64,000 nt of DNA from Streptomyces sp. L-9-10 (GCF_004151105.1 NZ_PHRF01000034.1:23780-87779), one strand, 5' to 3'. Numbered from the stretch's first letter, positions 15,748 to 26,589 are shown. The notes: a model not told the origin generated them from the letters alone. Numbers and translations: made by a program.

Positions 15748-16703
15748 GCCGCCACCGCCGTACGGCCGCGCTCGCCGTTTCCGTCGCCGTTGCCGTGGGG
15801 CGGCTCGGCGCTCGGGGTGAGCAGGGTGGGCGCGCCCGGGGAGCGCAGATGCGCCAACAGCAGTTCCTCCAGGGAGGGTTCGGCGGTCTGCCAGGTACCG
15901 TCCAGCGGTCCGTCCGGCCGGATCAGCGCCGTACGTCCGCGCCCCGCCGTACGGGACTCGACGACCGTGTGCGGCGCCAGGTCGTCCAGATCCCGCGCCG
16001 CTCCGCTCACCAGCAGGTGCGCGGTGAGGATGTCCTCCACCTCGCCCCCGAGCCGTACCCGGCCGCCGTCCACGAGCAGCAGGTAGTCGCAGGCGTCGGC
16101 CAGTTCCGTGAGGATGTGCGAGGAGATCACGACGGTGGTGCCGTGTTCCTCCGCGCCCGCCATCAGGGCGCCCATGAGCTGATGGCGGGCCAGCGGGTCG
16201 AGATCCGCCATCGGCTCGTCCAGGAGCAGCAGTTCGGGGCGTTTGCCGAGCGCGAGGGCGAGCGCGACGCGGGTGCGCTGGCCGCCGGAGAGCGAACGGA
16301 CCCGCCGGCCGTGGTCGAGCGCGCTGCCCTGGCCGCCGCCTTCGATGATCCGCTCGGCCGCCGCCGCGTCCCAGCGCCCCGGGTTCAGCTCGCGGCCCAT
16401 GCGCAGCGTCTCACCGACCGTCAGCTGCGGATACAGCGGCTTGTCCTGGGCGACGTACGCGAGGTGCGCGCGGGCGTCGGCCGGTGCCGCGCCCAGGACA
16501 CGCAGGATCCCCTCGGTGGGAGCGAGGAGCCCGGCCGCGTGGGCGAGCAGCGTCGATTTGCCGGCGCCGTTGGGGCCGACGAGGGCGCAGACGCGCCCGG
16601 CGGGTATACGGAAGGAGCAGCCGCGCAGCGCCCAGTGCTCGCGTCGTCCCACCCCCGCGAAGCGTTTGCCGAGGCCGGTCGCCTCGATCGCCGCCACAGT
16701 CAT
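15744..16703 (-). CDS. ABC transporter ATP-binding protein
   Basis: 319 aa. Walker A GPNGAGKS (about residues 43-50), Q-loop YVAQDKPLYP, signature LSGGQRTRVALALAL (about 138-152), Walker B LLLLDEP, and H-loop VISSHI. Residues beyond about 215 are a variable extension ending in an Asn/Gly-rich tail. Cytoplasmic motor of the permease encoded next; ATG overlaps the GntR stop (ATGA). Confidence 0.92.
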   Translation of the reverse strand: MTVAAIEATGLGKRFAGVGRREHWALRGCSFRIPAGRVCALVGPNGAGKSTLLAHAAGLLAPTEGILRVLGAAPADARAHLAYVAQDKPLYPQLTVGETLRMGRELNPGRWDAAAAERIIEGGGQGSALDHGRRVRSLSGGQRTRVALALALGKRPELLLLDEPMADLDPLARHQLMGALMAGAEEHGTTVVISSHILTELADACDYLLLVDGGRVRLGGEVEDILTAHLLVSGAARDLDDLAPHTVVESRTAGRGRTALIRPDGPLDGTWQTAEPSLEELLLAHLRSPGAPTLLTPSAEPPHGNGDGNGERGRTAVAA

Positions 16704-17161
16704 GCGTGGTCCCCCTTGATGCGCTCAGTGCGTGTGATGTCGTCGGTGCTTTTGGTGCTCTTGGTGCCTTTGGCGCGCTTGGGGCGTTCCTCGAAGCGCT
16801 CTTCGACCACGGAGGTGAAGAGCGCGGTCACGTCGTCCTTGTCGAGTCCTCCGGCGCGGGCGCGGTCCGCCCAGGCGGCCAGCTCGGCCCGCAGCGCGCT
16901 GTCGGCGGAGCCCCGGCCGAGGGTGCCCCGTACGAACGTGCCGAGGCCGCGCCGCCCTTCGGCCAGCCCCTCGCGTTCCAGCTCGCGGTACGCCTTGAGG
17001 ACGGTGTTGGGGTTGATGGCGGTGGCCGCCACCACCTCGCGCGCCGTGGGCAGCTTGTCGCCGGGCTCCAGCAGGCCGAGGCGCAGGGCCTGTTTGGTCT
17101 GCTGGACGATCTGGAGGTAGGTGGCCACCCCGCTGCGCCGGTCGATGCGGTATTCGATCAC
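16700..17161 (-). CDS. GntR family regulator, YtrA-like
   Basis: 153 aa from GTG at 17161 (VIEYRIDRRSGVATYLQIVQ); an upstream in-frame GTG at 17179 would overlap the operator. Winged helix: KLPTAREVVAATAINPNTVL followed by KAYRELEREGL (about residues 42-72). There is only a short C-terminal part with a Lys/Thr-rich end and no effector domain, as in YtrA-type repressors that control their own ABC operon. First gene of the three-gene operon, with stop/start overlaps throughout. Confidence 0.9.
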   Translation of the reverse strand: MIEYRIDRRSGVATYLQIVQQTKQALRLGLLEPGDKLPTAREVVAATAINPNTVLKAYRELEREGLAEGRRGLGTFVRGTLGRGSADSALRAELAAWADRARAGGLDKDDVTALFTSVVEERFEERPKRAKGTKSTKSTDDITRTERIKGDHA

Positions 17162-17173
17162 CCGCAACCACCC

Positions 17174-17195
17174 TTTCACTAGGGAAGTAGTGAAA
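17174..17195. promoter_or_regulatory. GntR operator upstream of the ABC operon
   Basis: Perfect inverted repeat TTTCACTA-GGGAAG-TAGTGAAA, 8-bp arms, directly before the GntR start. Position and symmetry point to autorepression of the GntR-ABC operon. Confidence 0.8.
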
Positions 17196-17256
17196 TGGTG
17201 GCGTAAGTGAGGGGCGGCGTCAAGTACGCCGCCCCCGACTGCGCTTGTCCGTCGGT

Positions 17257-18177
17257 TCAGGACTCCGTGCGGTACATCAGGTCGACCTCGTGCGTGCTGA
17301 AGCCGAGCCGCTCGTACACCGTCACCGCCGCCGTGTTGTCCGCGTCCACGTAGAGCATCGCGGTCGGCAGCCCCTGCGCCGCCAGATACCGCAGCCCGAT
17401 CGCGGTGAGCGCCTTGCCGAGGCCGCCGCCCTGCGCGTCGGGCCTGATGCCGAGGACGTACACCTCACCGAGCTGCTCCCCGGCGTGCACCTTGGTCCAG
17501 TGGAAACCGACCAGTTCGCCGTCGCGCTCGGCCAGGAAGAAGCCCTTCGGGTCGAACCACGGCTGGGCGAAACGGTCGTCCAGGTCCCGCTGGGTCAGCG
17601 CGCCCTGCTCGGGGTGGTGGGCGAAGGCGGCGGCGTTGACCGCGAGCCACGCCGCGTCGTCCTGGCCGGGGACGAACGTACGGACGGTGACCCCGGCGGG
17701 CAGCACCGGCTCCGGGATCGCGGGCGGGACCAGCGGCCTGCGCAGCTGGCGCAGTTCACGGAACAGGGTCAGCCCGAGCACCTGGGCCAGATGCCGCGCG
17801 GCCGACCTGCCGCCGTGCGCCCACACCCGCAGCCGCTTCCCGGACGCGCCCAGCAGGGCCGTACCCAGCGCCCGCCCGTGGCCCCGGCCCCGGCACCCGG
17901 GGCGTACGACCAGCTCGGCGGCCGGGGCCTCGATGGGATCGGTGTCCTCCAGCTGTCCGTACCCGACGAGTTCACCGTCGACGGTCAGCAGGAAGTGCCG
18001 TACGCCCTCCCGGTGGCCGCCGCGCAACTGGAGCCGGCCCTGCTCGGAGACGGCCTGCACCTCGTCCGAGGCGGCGGCCTCCGCCAGCAGGGCGAGTACG
18101 TCTTCGGCTTGCCCGGGGGTGAGCGCGTCGAGGGTCTGGATCTGCCGGCCGGGCTCGCGGGCTACTGCGTCAGTCAT
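17257..18177 (-). CDS. mshD: Mycothiol synthase
   Basis: Last step of mycothiol synthesis: acetylation of Cys-GlcN-Ins by acetyl-CoA. 306 aa with two GNAT domains. The N-terminal domain has LVVRPGCRGRGHGRALGTAL (about residues 89-108); the C-terminal catalytic domain has VYVLGIRPDAQGGGLGKALT and AMLYVDADNTAAVTVYERLG. The ATG at 18177 is chosen because MTDAVAREPGRQIQTLDALT matches mshD N-termini; the open frame extends further upstream into repeats and is not coding there. Single gene. Confidence 0.93.
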   Translation of the reverse strand: MTDAVAREPGRQIQTLDALTPGQAEDVLALLAEAAASDEVQAVSEQGRLQLRGGHREGVRHFLLTVDGELVGYGQLEDTDPIEAPAAELVVRPGCRGRGHGRALGTALLGASGKRLRVWAHGGRSAARHLAQVLGLTLFRELRQLRRPLVPPAIPEPVLPAGVTVRTFVPGQDDAAWLAVNAAAFAHHPEQGALTQRDLDDRFAQPWFDPKGFFLAERDGELVGFHWTKVHAGEQLGEVYVLGIRPDAQGGGLGKALTAIGLRYLAAQGLPTAMLYVDADNTAAVTVYERLGFSTHEVDLMYRTES

Positions 18178-18210
18178 GGGTCGAGGGTACGGCGGGGGCG
18201 CGGCGGGAGG

Positions 18211-18338
18211 GCGTATGGTCCGGGCGGTCCGGCGTGCGGTCCCGGCGGAGACGGCGTACGGTCCGGGCGAGGACGGCGTACGGTCCGGGCGGTACGGGGC
18301 GTATGGTCCGGGCGAGGACGGCGTATGGTCCGGGTCGC
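18211..18338. repeat. About six copies of a 22-bp tandem repeat
   Basis: Degenerate units of GCGTACGGTCCGGGCGAGGACG (20-22 bp) fill much of the 328-bp gap between mshD and the nucleotidase gene. The rest of the gap holds an untyped promoter region. The units differ by substitutions and small indels and lack spacers, so this is not a CRISPR array. Confidence 0.75.
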
Positions 18339-18505
18339 GACAGCTGCCGCACCCGCAACGGCAACCAGCTCGTAACCCGGTACCCCCTGTCGTGCTACGC
18401 GCGTTGACTCTAGGCTGCGGCTCGCGGGCTTCGTTACACTCCGCGCCTTTCACCCCCCTCACGCTTCACCTCTCACCTCGCACGCTGAATTCACCAAGGG
18501 GATCG

Positions 18506-20335
18506 ATGTCAGCGACACCGCAGAAGAACCGCGCGGCACGGCGGGTGCTCGCCGCTGCCGCAGGTCTGGCCACCGTCGGCGCCCTCTTCGCCGCGATGCC
18601 GACCGCCACCGCCACCGCCACCGAGCCCGGTCACGGCAAGGGGCACGGCCACGGCTCGCACAAGCCGAGCACCGTTGACGTACAGCTGCTTTCCTTCAAC
18701 GACCTGCACGGCAACCTGGAGGCGCCCGCGGGCTCCGCCGGGACCGTCACCGAGAAGCAGGCCGACGGTACGACCAAGGCGATCCCGGCCGGTGGTATCG
18801 AGTACCTCGCGACCTCGCTGCGCAACGCCCGCAAGGGCAACCCGTACTCCGTCACCGCGGCCGGCGGCGACATGGTGGGCGCGAGCCCGCTGCTGTCCGG
18901 CCTCTTCCACGACGAGCCCACCATCGAGGCGCTCAACAAGATCGACCTCGATGTCACGACCGTCGGCAACCACGAGTTCGACGAGGGCGCCGTCGAGCTG
19001 GCCCGCCTTCAGAACGGCGGCTGCCACCCGACCGAGGGCTGCTACGAGAAGGGGAAGAAGTTCAAGGGAGCCGACTTCCCGTACCTCGCGGCCAATGTGA
19101 CGTCGGAGAAGACCGGCAAGCCGATCCTCAAGCCGTACACGGTCTGGAAGAAGAACGGCGTCAAGATCGGCTTCATCGGGGTGACCCTGGAGGGCACGCC
19201 GAACATCGTGACCGCCGAGGGCGTCAAGGGACTCAAGTTCCACGACGAGATAGAGACGGTCAACAAGTACGCCAAGGAACTGGAGCGGCAGGGCGTCAAG
19301 TCGATCGTCGCGCTGATCCACGAGGGCGGTTCGCCCGCGTCCACCGCGTACAACTACGACTGCGACAGCCCGGGGGCCGGTGACGGCATCTCGGGTCCGA
19401 TCGCCGAGATCGCCAAGGGCATCACGCCCAAGGTCGACGCGCTGGTGAGCGGCCACACGCACCAGGCGTACGTCTGCACGATCCCGGACCCGTCCGGGAA
19501 CCCGCGACTGGTCACGTCGGCCTCGTCGTTCGGCAAGCTCTACACGGACACCACGCTCACCTACGACCGTCGCACCAACGACATCGTGCGTACGAGCGTG
19601 GAGTCGGCGAACCACATCGTCAGCCGTGAGCAGCCGAAGGCGGCGGACATGACGTCGCTGATCGGGCGCTGGAACAAGCTGGCCGCGCCGATCGCCAACG
19701 CCCCGCAGGGCTTCATCTCCGCGGACATCAACGGCCGCGGCGCGACGAGCCCGGAGTCGCCGCTCGGCGACGTGATCGCGGACGCGCAGCTCACGGGCAT
19801 GGCACCGGCGGACAAGGGCGGCGCGCAGATCGCCTTCATGAACCCGGGCGGGATCAGGTCGGACCTGGTCCACAAGGCCTCGGGCAGTGAGGGCGACGGC
19901 GTGGTGACCTACGGCGAGGCGTTCACGGTCCAGCCGTTCACCAACATGATGAACGCGGTGGACCTGACGGGTGCCCAGCTGATCACGGCGCTCCAGCAGC
20001 AGGTCAGCGGAGTGAACGAGGCGTCCCCGAAGATCCTTCAGGTCTCGAAGGGCTTCACCTACACCCTGGACATGACGAAGACGGGCGCGGCCCGGGTCGT
20101 CACGGACTCGGTGAAGCTGGACGGCACGGCGATCGACCCGGCGAAGACGTACCGCGTCGCGATGAACGAGTTCCTCGCAGGCGGCGGCGACGGCTTCCCG
20201 GCCCTGGGCGAGGGCAAGAACAAGCTGGTCGGCCCGTCGGACCTGGACCTCTTCAACGCCTACCTGGCGGCGAACTCCACGGCGCAGGCGCCGCTGGCCC
20301 CGCCGGCGGCGGACAGGATCACGATCCTGAAGTAG
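18506..20335 (+). CDS. Secreted bifunctional metallophosphatase / 5'-nucleotidase (UshA family)
   Basis: 609 aa. The signal peptide covers about residues 1-42 (basic start, hydrophobic core, ATATATEP). The metallophosphatase domain shows its dimetal motifs: LLSFNDLHGNLE (DxH), GGDMVG, GNHEFDEG and VSGHTHQAYVC. The C-terminal nucleotidase domain carries NPGGIRSDL and GEAFTVQPFTN. Acts outside the cell on nucleotides or related phosphoesters, releasing phosphate and nucleosides. The ATG at 18506 is chosen because it starts the signal peptide; the frame is open far upstream but that is non-coding. PhoP control would be plausible, but no PHO box was found. Confidence 0.93.
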   Translation: MSATPQKNRAARRVLAAAAGLATVGALFAAMPTATATATEPGHGKGHGHGSHKPSTVDVQLLSFNDLHGNLEAPAGSAGTVTEKQADGTTKAIPAGGIEYLATSLRNARKGNPYSVTAAGGDMVGASPLLSGLFHDEPTIEALNKIDLDVTTVGNHEFDEGAVELARLQNGGCHPTEGCYEKGKKFKGADFPYLAANVTSEKTGKPILKPYTVWKKNGVKIGFIGVTLEGTPNIVTAEGVKGLKFHDEIETVNKYAKELERQGVKSIVALIHEGGSPASTAYNYDCDSPGAGDGISGPIAEIAKGITPKVDALVSGHTHQAYVCTIPDPSGNPRLVTSASSFGKLYTDTTLTYDRRTNDIVRTSVESANHIVSREQPKAADMTSLIGRWNKLAAPIANAPQGFISADINGRGATSPESPLGDVIADAQLTGMAPADKGGAQIAFMNPGGIRSDLVHKASGSEGDGVVTYGEAFTVQPFTNMMNAVDLTGAQLITALQQQVSGVNEASPKILQVSKGFTYTLDMTKTGAARVVTDSVKLDGTAIDPAKTYRVAMNEFLAGGGDGFPALGEGKNKLVGPSDLDLFNAYLAANSTAQAPLAPPAADRITILK

Positions 20336-21217
20336 CGGTACGGGCAGGGCACGGGGGTACGGAAGGTACGGGGGGCACGTCAGCGGACGTACCCGTCCGG
20401 AGGGCGGTGGGCGACAGGCTCACCGCCCTCTGGCGTGCGGGTGCGGGTGTGGGCCGGGGGGTAGTCGGGCTCATCCGGGGGGTGTGATGGCGGGTGGGGG
20501 CCGCCCCTGATCTTTGAGTTTCGCGGCTCCGGGCCGGGCGTCAAGGGCGCTCCTCCGTCGCGTCGGCTGCGCCGATTCCGCTTCGCTCCACCCCTGACAC
20601 CCAACCCTCCACCGCAAGTGCAGCTTTGAGGGGGGCCCCGGGGGAGGGGTCCCCGGAGGGGATCCGTGGGTGGGGCCGGTCCGTTGCCGACCGCCGCTCG
20701 GTGGGTGGGGGCGCGGGAGTGGAGTGGGGTGGCCCGGCACCGGCTCGGCGGGCTGGTGTGGGTGGGTAGTGGGGCTCATGCCCCGCTGGTGAGGGTCCGT
20801 TGCTGGGTGGCCCTGTCGCCCGAGGCGGACGGGAGCCGCGACCTGCATCTATGTCCCAGTTTGGCGGGCCTTTGGGAGGGTCCTCGGACCGGTGATGCGT
20901 CCTGTGTCCACTCGACCTGTCTCCACGGCACATCACGGTCTCTCAGAGGCCCACTCACCGCCTCCCCCGTCACGCCCACCCCACCACCCACACACCCCCA
21001 CCAGCGGGGCATGAGTCCTGGCCGTCCACGGGGGTCAGTCGCCGAGCCGGGGCCGGGCCGCCCCATTGCACTGCCGCGCAGACCACTCACCGGCCCATAG
21101 GCCGGGAACGGCACCGCCGAGCTGGAGCGGACCAGCGCCGAGGACAAGCGCTGGGCTCATGTCGGCAGTTCGGTCGACTTCGAGGACTGACGAAAGCGCT
21201 GACGGAGGGCCGCTCCC
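20336..21217. other. 880-bp gene-free region containing a large imperfect inverted repeat
   Basis: No supported gene. It contains a roughly 110-bp imperfect inverted repeat (20681-20791 and 20999-21111) around a 207-bp centre. The innermost 17 bp of the arms are identical; next to them 24 bp are unrelated but of equal length, then 24 of 26 match, and similarity fades outwards. A GC hairpin lies near 20640. At 21101-21190 a 29-codon frame ends RTSAEDKRWAHVGSSVDFED, stop, which has protein-like composition and may be the tail of a lost gene. Confidence 0.6.
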
Positions 21218-21976
21218 TCAGCTCCAGTCGAACGTCAGCAGAGCCAGCCGGTCGACAGGCTCGAAGAACAGCAGGATCCAGTCGGCGCCGCTGCGCCGGT
21301 AGTGCCAGCCCGGCACCGCCGCCACGAACCGGAACGGGTTTCCGGCCTGGCTCACCGGCCACGCGCGGTCCTCGTCGAATGCGAGCCGGAACAGGTCGGG
21401 ATCCGCCCAGTTGCCCTGGTCGGCGTGGCCGCCGAGCTGGTCGAGCAGCGCCACCCCGTCGGTCGCCCCGTACAGCGGTGCCCCGTCGTCGTCACGCATG
21501 AACAGCCGGCCCTCGCGCCGGAACGCGTCCCGGTGCGTCCGGTAGCTGCGCTCCTGGAGCTCGCAGTGCTCGTCGAGCGCGGCGCGGAATCCCGGCCAGG
21601 GCTCCGGCACCTCCTCGGGGGTGGTCGCCCGCGCGAAGTACCGTACGTCGCCGAGCAGCCGGTACCGGTCGTCCTCCAGTGCGAACCCGAGCCAGTTGGG
21701 CGTCTGGAGCGCGGAGTGGAAGTCCCGGGTGTGGTCGCCGAGATAGCCCTCGGCCGGTTCCAGCGGGCTGACCAGATGGATCCACCCGTGCCAGGCCGGG
21801 TCGACCTGCGCGAGATCGATCGAGATCAGGGGGTGCAGATGCCGGGCCAGCCCGACCTGGTCGGCGACGAACACGTCCGCGGGCTCCGGGTAGACCCGTA
21901 GGCCCGTGCCGGCCGTCACGACGCCCTCCCGCATCCGGGATCCTCCGCCGCCCGCCCCGGCCGGTAACTCTTCCAC
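21218..21976 (-). CDS. Hypothetical protein
   Basis: About 252 aa, not assigned to a family with confidence. Soluble, aromatic-rich: DPAWHGWIHLVSPLEP, TPNWLGFALEDDRYRLLGDV, and a C-terminal WHYRRSGADWILLFFEPVD. The overall look recalls cytoplasmic DUF1963/SMI1-like accessory proteins, but no diagnostic motif is visible. GTG at 21976 with GGGAGGGG upstream is preferred; GTG at 22003 is possible. Codon 4 of the preferred frame is TTA (21967-21965), which would make translation depend on the bldA tRNA; a later start (MREGVV) would exclude it. Confidence 0.7.
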   Translation of the reverse strand: MEELPAGAGGGGSRMREGVVTAGTGLRVYPEPADVFVADQVGLARHLHPLISIDLAQVDPAWHGWIHLVSPLEPAEGYLGDHTRDFHSALQTPNWLGFALEDDRYRLLGDVRYFARATTPEEVPEPWPGFRAALDEHCELQERSYRTHRDAFRREGRLFMRDDDGAPLYGATDGVALLDQLGGHADQGNWADPDLFRLAFDEDRAWPVSQAGNPFRFVAAVPGWHYRRSGADWILLFFEPVDRLALLTFDWS

Positions 21977-22046
21977 GGATATCGACGCCCCTCCCGCGAT
22001 CACCGATCAAATGATGATCAACCTTAGCGTTCGCTCACGCACTGTT

Positions 22047-22076
22047 CCTTGCCTGTCGTGTACCGGTCATAATCCG
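22047..22076 (+). promoter_or_regulatory. Candidate promoter of the PI-PLC gene
   Basis: CATAAT (22069-22074) with TTCCTT 17 bp upstream; the -10 is good and the -35 weak. It lies about 40 bp before the ATG, in the short divergent gap. Confidence 0.35.
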
Positions 22077-22113
22077 AGGGCTGACCCCCCACGCCTGACG
22101 GAGGCACCCTCGT

Positions 22114-23013
22114 ATGAGCACGTCCGTAAACACGTCCATAGGCACGCGCCGGGGCTTTCTGACCGGCGCGTTCGCTGTGTCCGCCGCTGCCCTGATCGGC
22201 GCGGCTCCGGCCGTGGCCGCGCCGCGGCGCGCGTTCGCCACGTACGACTGGATGGGCGGCTTCGCCGACTCCACCCCCGTCCAGCGGCTGACCATCCCCG
22301 GCACGCACAACGCCGGCGCGCGCGTCGGCGGTCTTTACGTGGCCTGCCAGAACACCAGCATCGCCGAGCAGTTGAACAGCGGCGTCCGCTTCCTCGATGT
22401 CCGCTGCCGGGCGTTCGAGAACGCGTTCACCATCCACCACGCCGCGTTCTACCAGAACCTGAACTTCGACGATGTGCTGAACGCGTGCCGGGACTTCCTC
22501 CGGGCCAACCCCTCCGAGACCGTCCTGATGCGCGTCAAGCAGGAGTACTCCGGCGAGAGCGACGCGGAGTTCCGGCGGATCTTCGACACCTATCTCGACG
22601 GCAAGGGCTGGCGCTCCCTCTTCCGGCTCGACGGCAACCTCCCGACCCTCGGCGAGGCGCGCGGGCGGGTCGTCCTGCTCGCGGACAACGGGGGACTGCC
22701 CGGTGTGCGGTACGGGGACTCCGGGCTCTTCGACATCCAGGACGACTACCAGGCGGAGCCCGGCGCCAAGTACCCCAAGATCGAGGCGCACTTCCGCAAG
22801 GCGGCCCAGCAGCCCGGGAAGATGTACATCAACTACGTCAGCACGGCGGCCCTGCTGCCGCCCCGCTGGAACTCCGACCGGCTGAACCCGCAGGTCCACA
22901 CCTTCCTCGACGGAGGCGAGGCGAGCGGCTGGCGCGGGCTCGGGATCGTGCCGCTGGACTTCCCCGCCACCCGGCCGGGACTGGTCGAGTCGCTCATCCG
23001 GCACAACGGCTGA
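22114..23013 (+). CDS. Secreted phosphatidylinositol-specific phospholipase C domain protein
   Basis: 299 aa. Twin-arginine signal (TRRGFLTG, residues 11-18) with a hydrophobic core ending near AVAAPRRA, so it is exported folded through Tat. The PI-PLC X domain has both catalytic histidines: LTIPGTHNAG and AFTIHHAAFYQ, with FLDVRCR between them. Cleaves phosphatidylinositol-type lipids by the cyclic-phosphate mechanism; no Ca-binding PLC extras are seen. ATG preceded by GACGGAGG. Single gene. Confidence 0.92.
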   Translation: MSTSVNTSIGTRRGFLTGAFAVSAAALIGAAPAVAAPRRAFATYDWMGGFADSTPVQRLTIPGTHNAGARVGGLYVACQNTSIAEQLNSGVRFLDVRCRAFENAFTIHHAAFYQNLNFDDVLNACRDFLRANPSETVLMRVKQEYSGESDAEFRRIFDTYLDGKGWRSLFRLDGNLPTLGEARGRVVLLADNGGLPGVRYGDSGLFDIQDDYQAEPGAKYPKIEAHFRKAAQQPGKMYINYVSTAALLPPRWNSDRLNPQVHTFLDGGEASGWRGLGIVPLDFPATRPGLVESLIRHNG

Positions 23014-23063
23014 CGGCCGGCGCTGACGCGGGACGACGCGACGCACCTACCGGAACCGGCTGC

Positions 23064-24509
23064 TCAGAAATCTCGGCTGCCGGTTCCGGTGGTCTCCGGC
23101 GGTGGCGTCGGCGCCCCCGGGATACGGATCACCGCCGCCGTCCCGCCCCCCGCCGCCTGGCGCAGCACGATCTCGCCGCCCGTCTGCTGGAGCGTACGCG
23201 CCACGATCGAAAGACCCAGCCCCGAGCCCGGCAGCGCGCGGGCGGACGGTGAGCGCCAGAACCGTTCGAAGACATGCGGCAGTTCGTCGGCCGGGATACC
23301 CGGGCCGTGGTCCCGTACGGTCAGCTCGCCGCCCGCGGTCAGCGACACCTCCACCGAACCGCCCGCCGGGCTGAACTTCACCGCGTTGTCGAGGACGTTG
23401 ACCAGCGCCCGTTCGAGGGCGGCCGGCTCGGCCCGTACGTACCAGGGGTTCAGCTCCGCGCCGATGGTCAGGTCGGGCCCGCGCAGCCGTGCCCGGTCCA
23501 GCGCGCTCTCCACGACGTGGTGCAACGCGACGACCTGGAGGGGCCCCGGATCCGCGGCGTCCGGACGCGACAGCTCCTGGAGATCACCGATGAGCGCGGC
23601 CAGCTCGGTCATCTGCGCCTTGACGGAGGCCATGAGCGCCTTGCGGTCGTCGGGCGGGATCGCCCGGCCCGTCTCCTCACTGCGTGCGAGCAGTTCGATG
23701 TTCGTACGGAGCGAGGTGAGCGGGGTCCGCAGCTCGTGCCCGGCGTCGGCGATCAGCTGGGACTGCCGGTCCCGGGAGGACGCCAGGGCGGCGGTCATCG
23801 AGTTGAAGGAGCGGGACAGCCGGGCGATCTCGTCCTCGCCCTCGACGGGGATACGGACGGCGAGATCCTCGGTCCGCGCCACATGCTCGACGGCCCGGGT
23901 CAGCCCGTCGACGGGCCGCAGTCCGGACCTGGCGACCCAGAGCCCGGCCGCGCCCGCCCCGAGCACGCCGACGCCGGCGACGGCGGTGAGCAGCAGGGCG
24001 AGCCGGTTCAGGGAGGCGTCGATCTCGGCGAGGGGGCGGGACACGGAGACGGCCACCTGGGCCACCTGGGCGCCGGTCCGGTAGGGGGTGGCCTTGGTGA
24101 AGACCCGCACCTTGGCACCGCTGTCCGTGACGCTGTTGTGGAGCGACTCGCGCAGGGTGCCGGTGGCGACCCCCACGTCCTGCGGCTGGACCTTCACCGG
24201 CTCGGAGAACGAGGCCACACAGCGGCTGCCGTCGCTCAGGACCACCTGGACGTAGGCGAAGCCGGTCCCGTTCCCAGGACGCGTCGGGGCGCCGCAGTTG
24301 TTGAGCGCGTCCCGTACCGAGGGCTCTCCGGCACTGGTGTTCCTGAGCGAGTTGTCCAGATCGCTCTCCAACTGCGTGCGCGTGAGCAGCCAGCAGGCCA
24401 CCGCCGCGACCGCGACCGCCACCGCGACCGCCGTGGCGACCAGCAGCGCGAGCCGGGAGCGGAGGGGCAGCGTACGGAGCCGGTGGAGCGGGCCCGTCGG
24501 ACCGGTCAC
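23064..24509 (-). CDS. Sensor histidine kinase, HAMP type
   Basis: 481 aa. TM1 near residues 23-43, an extracytoplasmic domain of about 130 residues with two Cys ([10 protein letters not shown] and GSRCVASF), TM2 near 175-195, HAMP, then HisKA with the phosphorylated His in [19 protein letters not shown] and HATPase_c boxes [20 protein letters not shown] and GSGLGLSIV. The GTG start overlaps the regulator stop (GTGA). Partner of the OmpR-type regulator upstream. The HtrA-like protease gene next door suggests an envelope-stress (MprAB-like) role, by inference. Confidence 0.92.
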   Translation of the reverse strand: MTGPTGPLHRLRTLPLRSRLALLVATAVAVAVAVAAVACWLLTRTQLESDLDNSLRNTSAGEPSVRDALNNCGAPTRPGNGTGFAYVQVVLSDGSRCVASFSEPVKVQPQDVGVATGTLRESLHNSVTDSGAKVRVFTKATPYRTGAQVAQVAVSVSRPLAEIDASLNRLALLLTAVAGVGVLGAGAAGLWVARSGLRPVDGLTRAVEHVARTEDLAVRIPVEGEDEIARLSRSFNSMTAALASSRDRQSQLIADAGHELRTPLTSLRTNIELLARSEETGRAIPPDDRKALMASVKAQMTELAALIGDLQELSRPDAADPGPLQVVALHHVVESALDRARLRGPDLTIGAELNPWYVRAEPAALERALVNVLDNAVKFSPAGGSVEVSLTAGGELTVRDHGPGIPADELPHVFERFWRSPSARALPGSGLGLSIVARTLQQTGGEIVLRQAAGGGTAAVIRIPGAPTPPPETTGTGSRDF

Positions 24510-25345
24510 GCCGGGCCGCCTGTCCCGGTGCCGGTACCCGTCCCGGCGCCTGTGCCCGTGCCGGAGCCGGGAAGCGCCCCGCCGCCCGGAACCGCCCCGC
24601 CGCCCGTGCTGCCCGCGCCGCTTCCGCCGTCGGCGCGCAGCGCGTACCCCACGCCACGCACCGTGTGGACCAGCCGGGGTTCGCCGCCGCTCTCCGTCTT
24701 CCGGCGCAGATACATCACATACACGTCCAGGGAGTTGGAGCTCGGCTCGAAGTCGAAGCCCCACACCGCCTTGAGGATCTGCTCCCGGGTCAGCACCTGC
24801 CTCGGGTGCGCGAGGAACATCTCCAGCAGCGTGAACTCGGTACGGGTCAGCTCCACCCGCCGGTTCCCGCGCATCACTTCGCGTGTCGTCAGGTCCATCC
24901 GCAGATCCGCGAAGGCCAGCACATCGTCGTCGGGCACGTCGCCGGCCGTGGTCGCCGCGTACGAGCTGCGCCGCAGCAGGGCGCGGATCCGGGCGAACAG
25001 TTCGTCCAGCTCGAAGGGTTTGACCAGGTAGTCGTCGGCGCCCGCGTCCAGCCCCGTGACCCGGTCGCCGACCGTGTCGCGGGCCGTCAGCATCAGGATC
25101 GGCACCTTCGAACCGCTTGCCCGGAGCCTGCGGGCCGCCGTCAGACCGTCCATCCGCGGCATCTGGATGTCGAGGACGATCAGATCCGGATCGTAGGCGG
25201 CGGCCTTGCCGAGCGCGTCGATGCCGTCGACGGCGACCTCGGTCCCGTATCCGTCGAAGGCGAGGCTCCGCTGGAGGGCCTCGCGTACGGCGGGCTCGTC
25301 GTCGACGATCAGGATCCGCTGGGGATCGCCTTCGGCGGGACTCAT
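24506..25345 (-). CDS. Response regulator, OmpR family (MprA-like)
   Basis: 279 aa. Receiver domain with acidic pocket IVDDEP, phosphoacceptor Asp in [14 protein letters not shown] (near residue 59), and Lys in [13 protein letters not shown]. Winged helix with [20 protein letters not shown] and [20 protein letters not shown]. After the DNA-binding domain the protein has an unusual tail of about 40 residues made of Gly/Ser/Thr/Ala repeats (GTGTGAGTGTG type). It probably binds the 11-bp repeats in front of the protease gene at 26590-26622. Confidence 0.93.
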   Translation of the reverse strand: MSPAEGDPQRILIVDDEPAVREALQRSLAFDGYGTEVAVDGIDALGKAAAYDPDLIVLDIQMPRMDGLTAARRLRASGSKVPILMLTARDTVGDRVTGLDAGADDYLVKPFELDELFARIRALLRRSSYAATTAGDVPDDDVLAFADLRMDLTTREVMRGNRRVELTRTEFTLLEMFLAHPRQVLTREQILKAVWGFDFEPSSNSLDVYVMYLRRKTESGGEPRLVHTVRGVGYALRADGGSGAGSTGGGAVPGGGALPGSGTGTGAGTGTGTGTGGPA

Positions 25346-25504
25346 GTCGCTGCTACCTCATCAGTCGGCTCGGCGGGACGGCCGGGCATCGTCGGGCATG
25401 GAGTCGGGCACGGTCACGGTCAACGGTCGCACGACGGGGCGTGCGACCCGTGCTCTCAGCGTCGCACGCCTCCCTCACGGTGGCTCGCGCCACGTCCCCG
25501 GGGA

Positions 25505-26572
<1,068 letters not shown>

Positions 26573-26589
26573 GGCAGCGACTGTCCGCG

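Noticed and set aside
18211..18338. CRISPR-like array
   Set aside because: Units are contiguous 20-22-bp tandem repeats without unique spacers and there are no cas genes.
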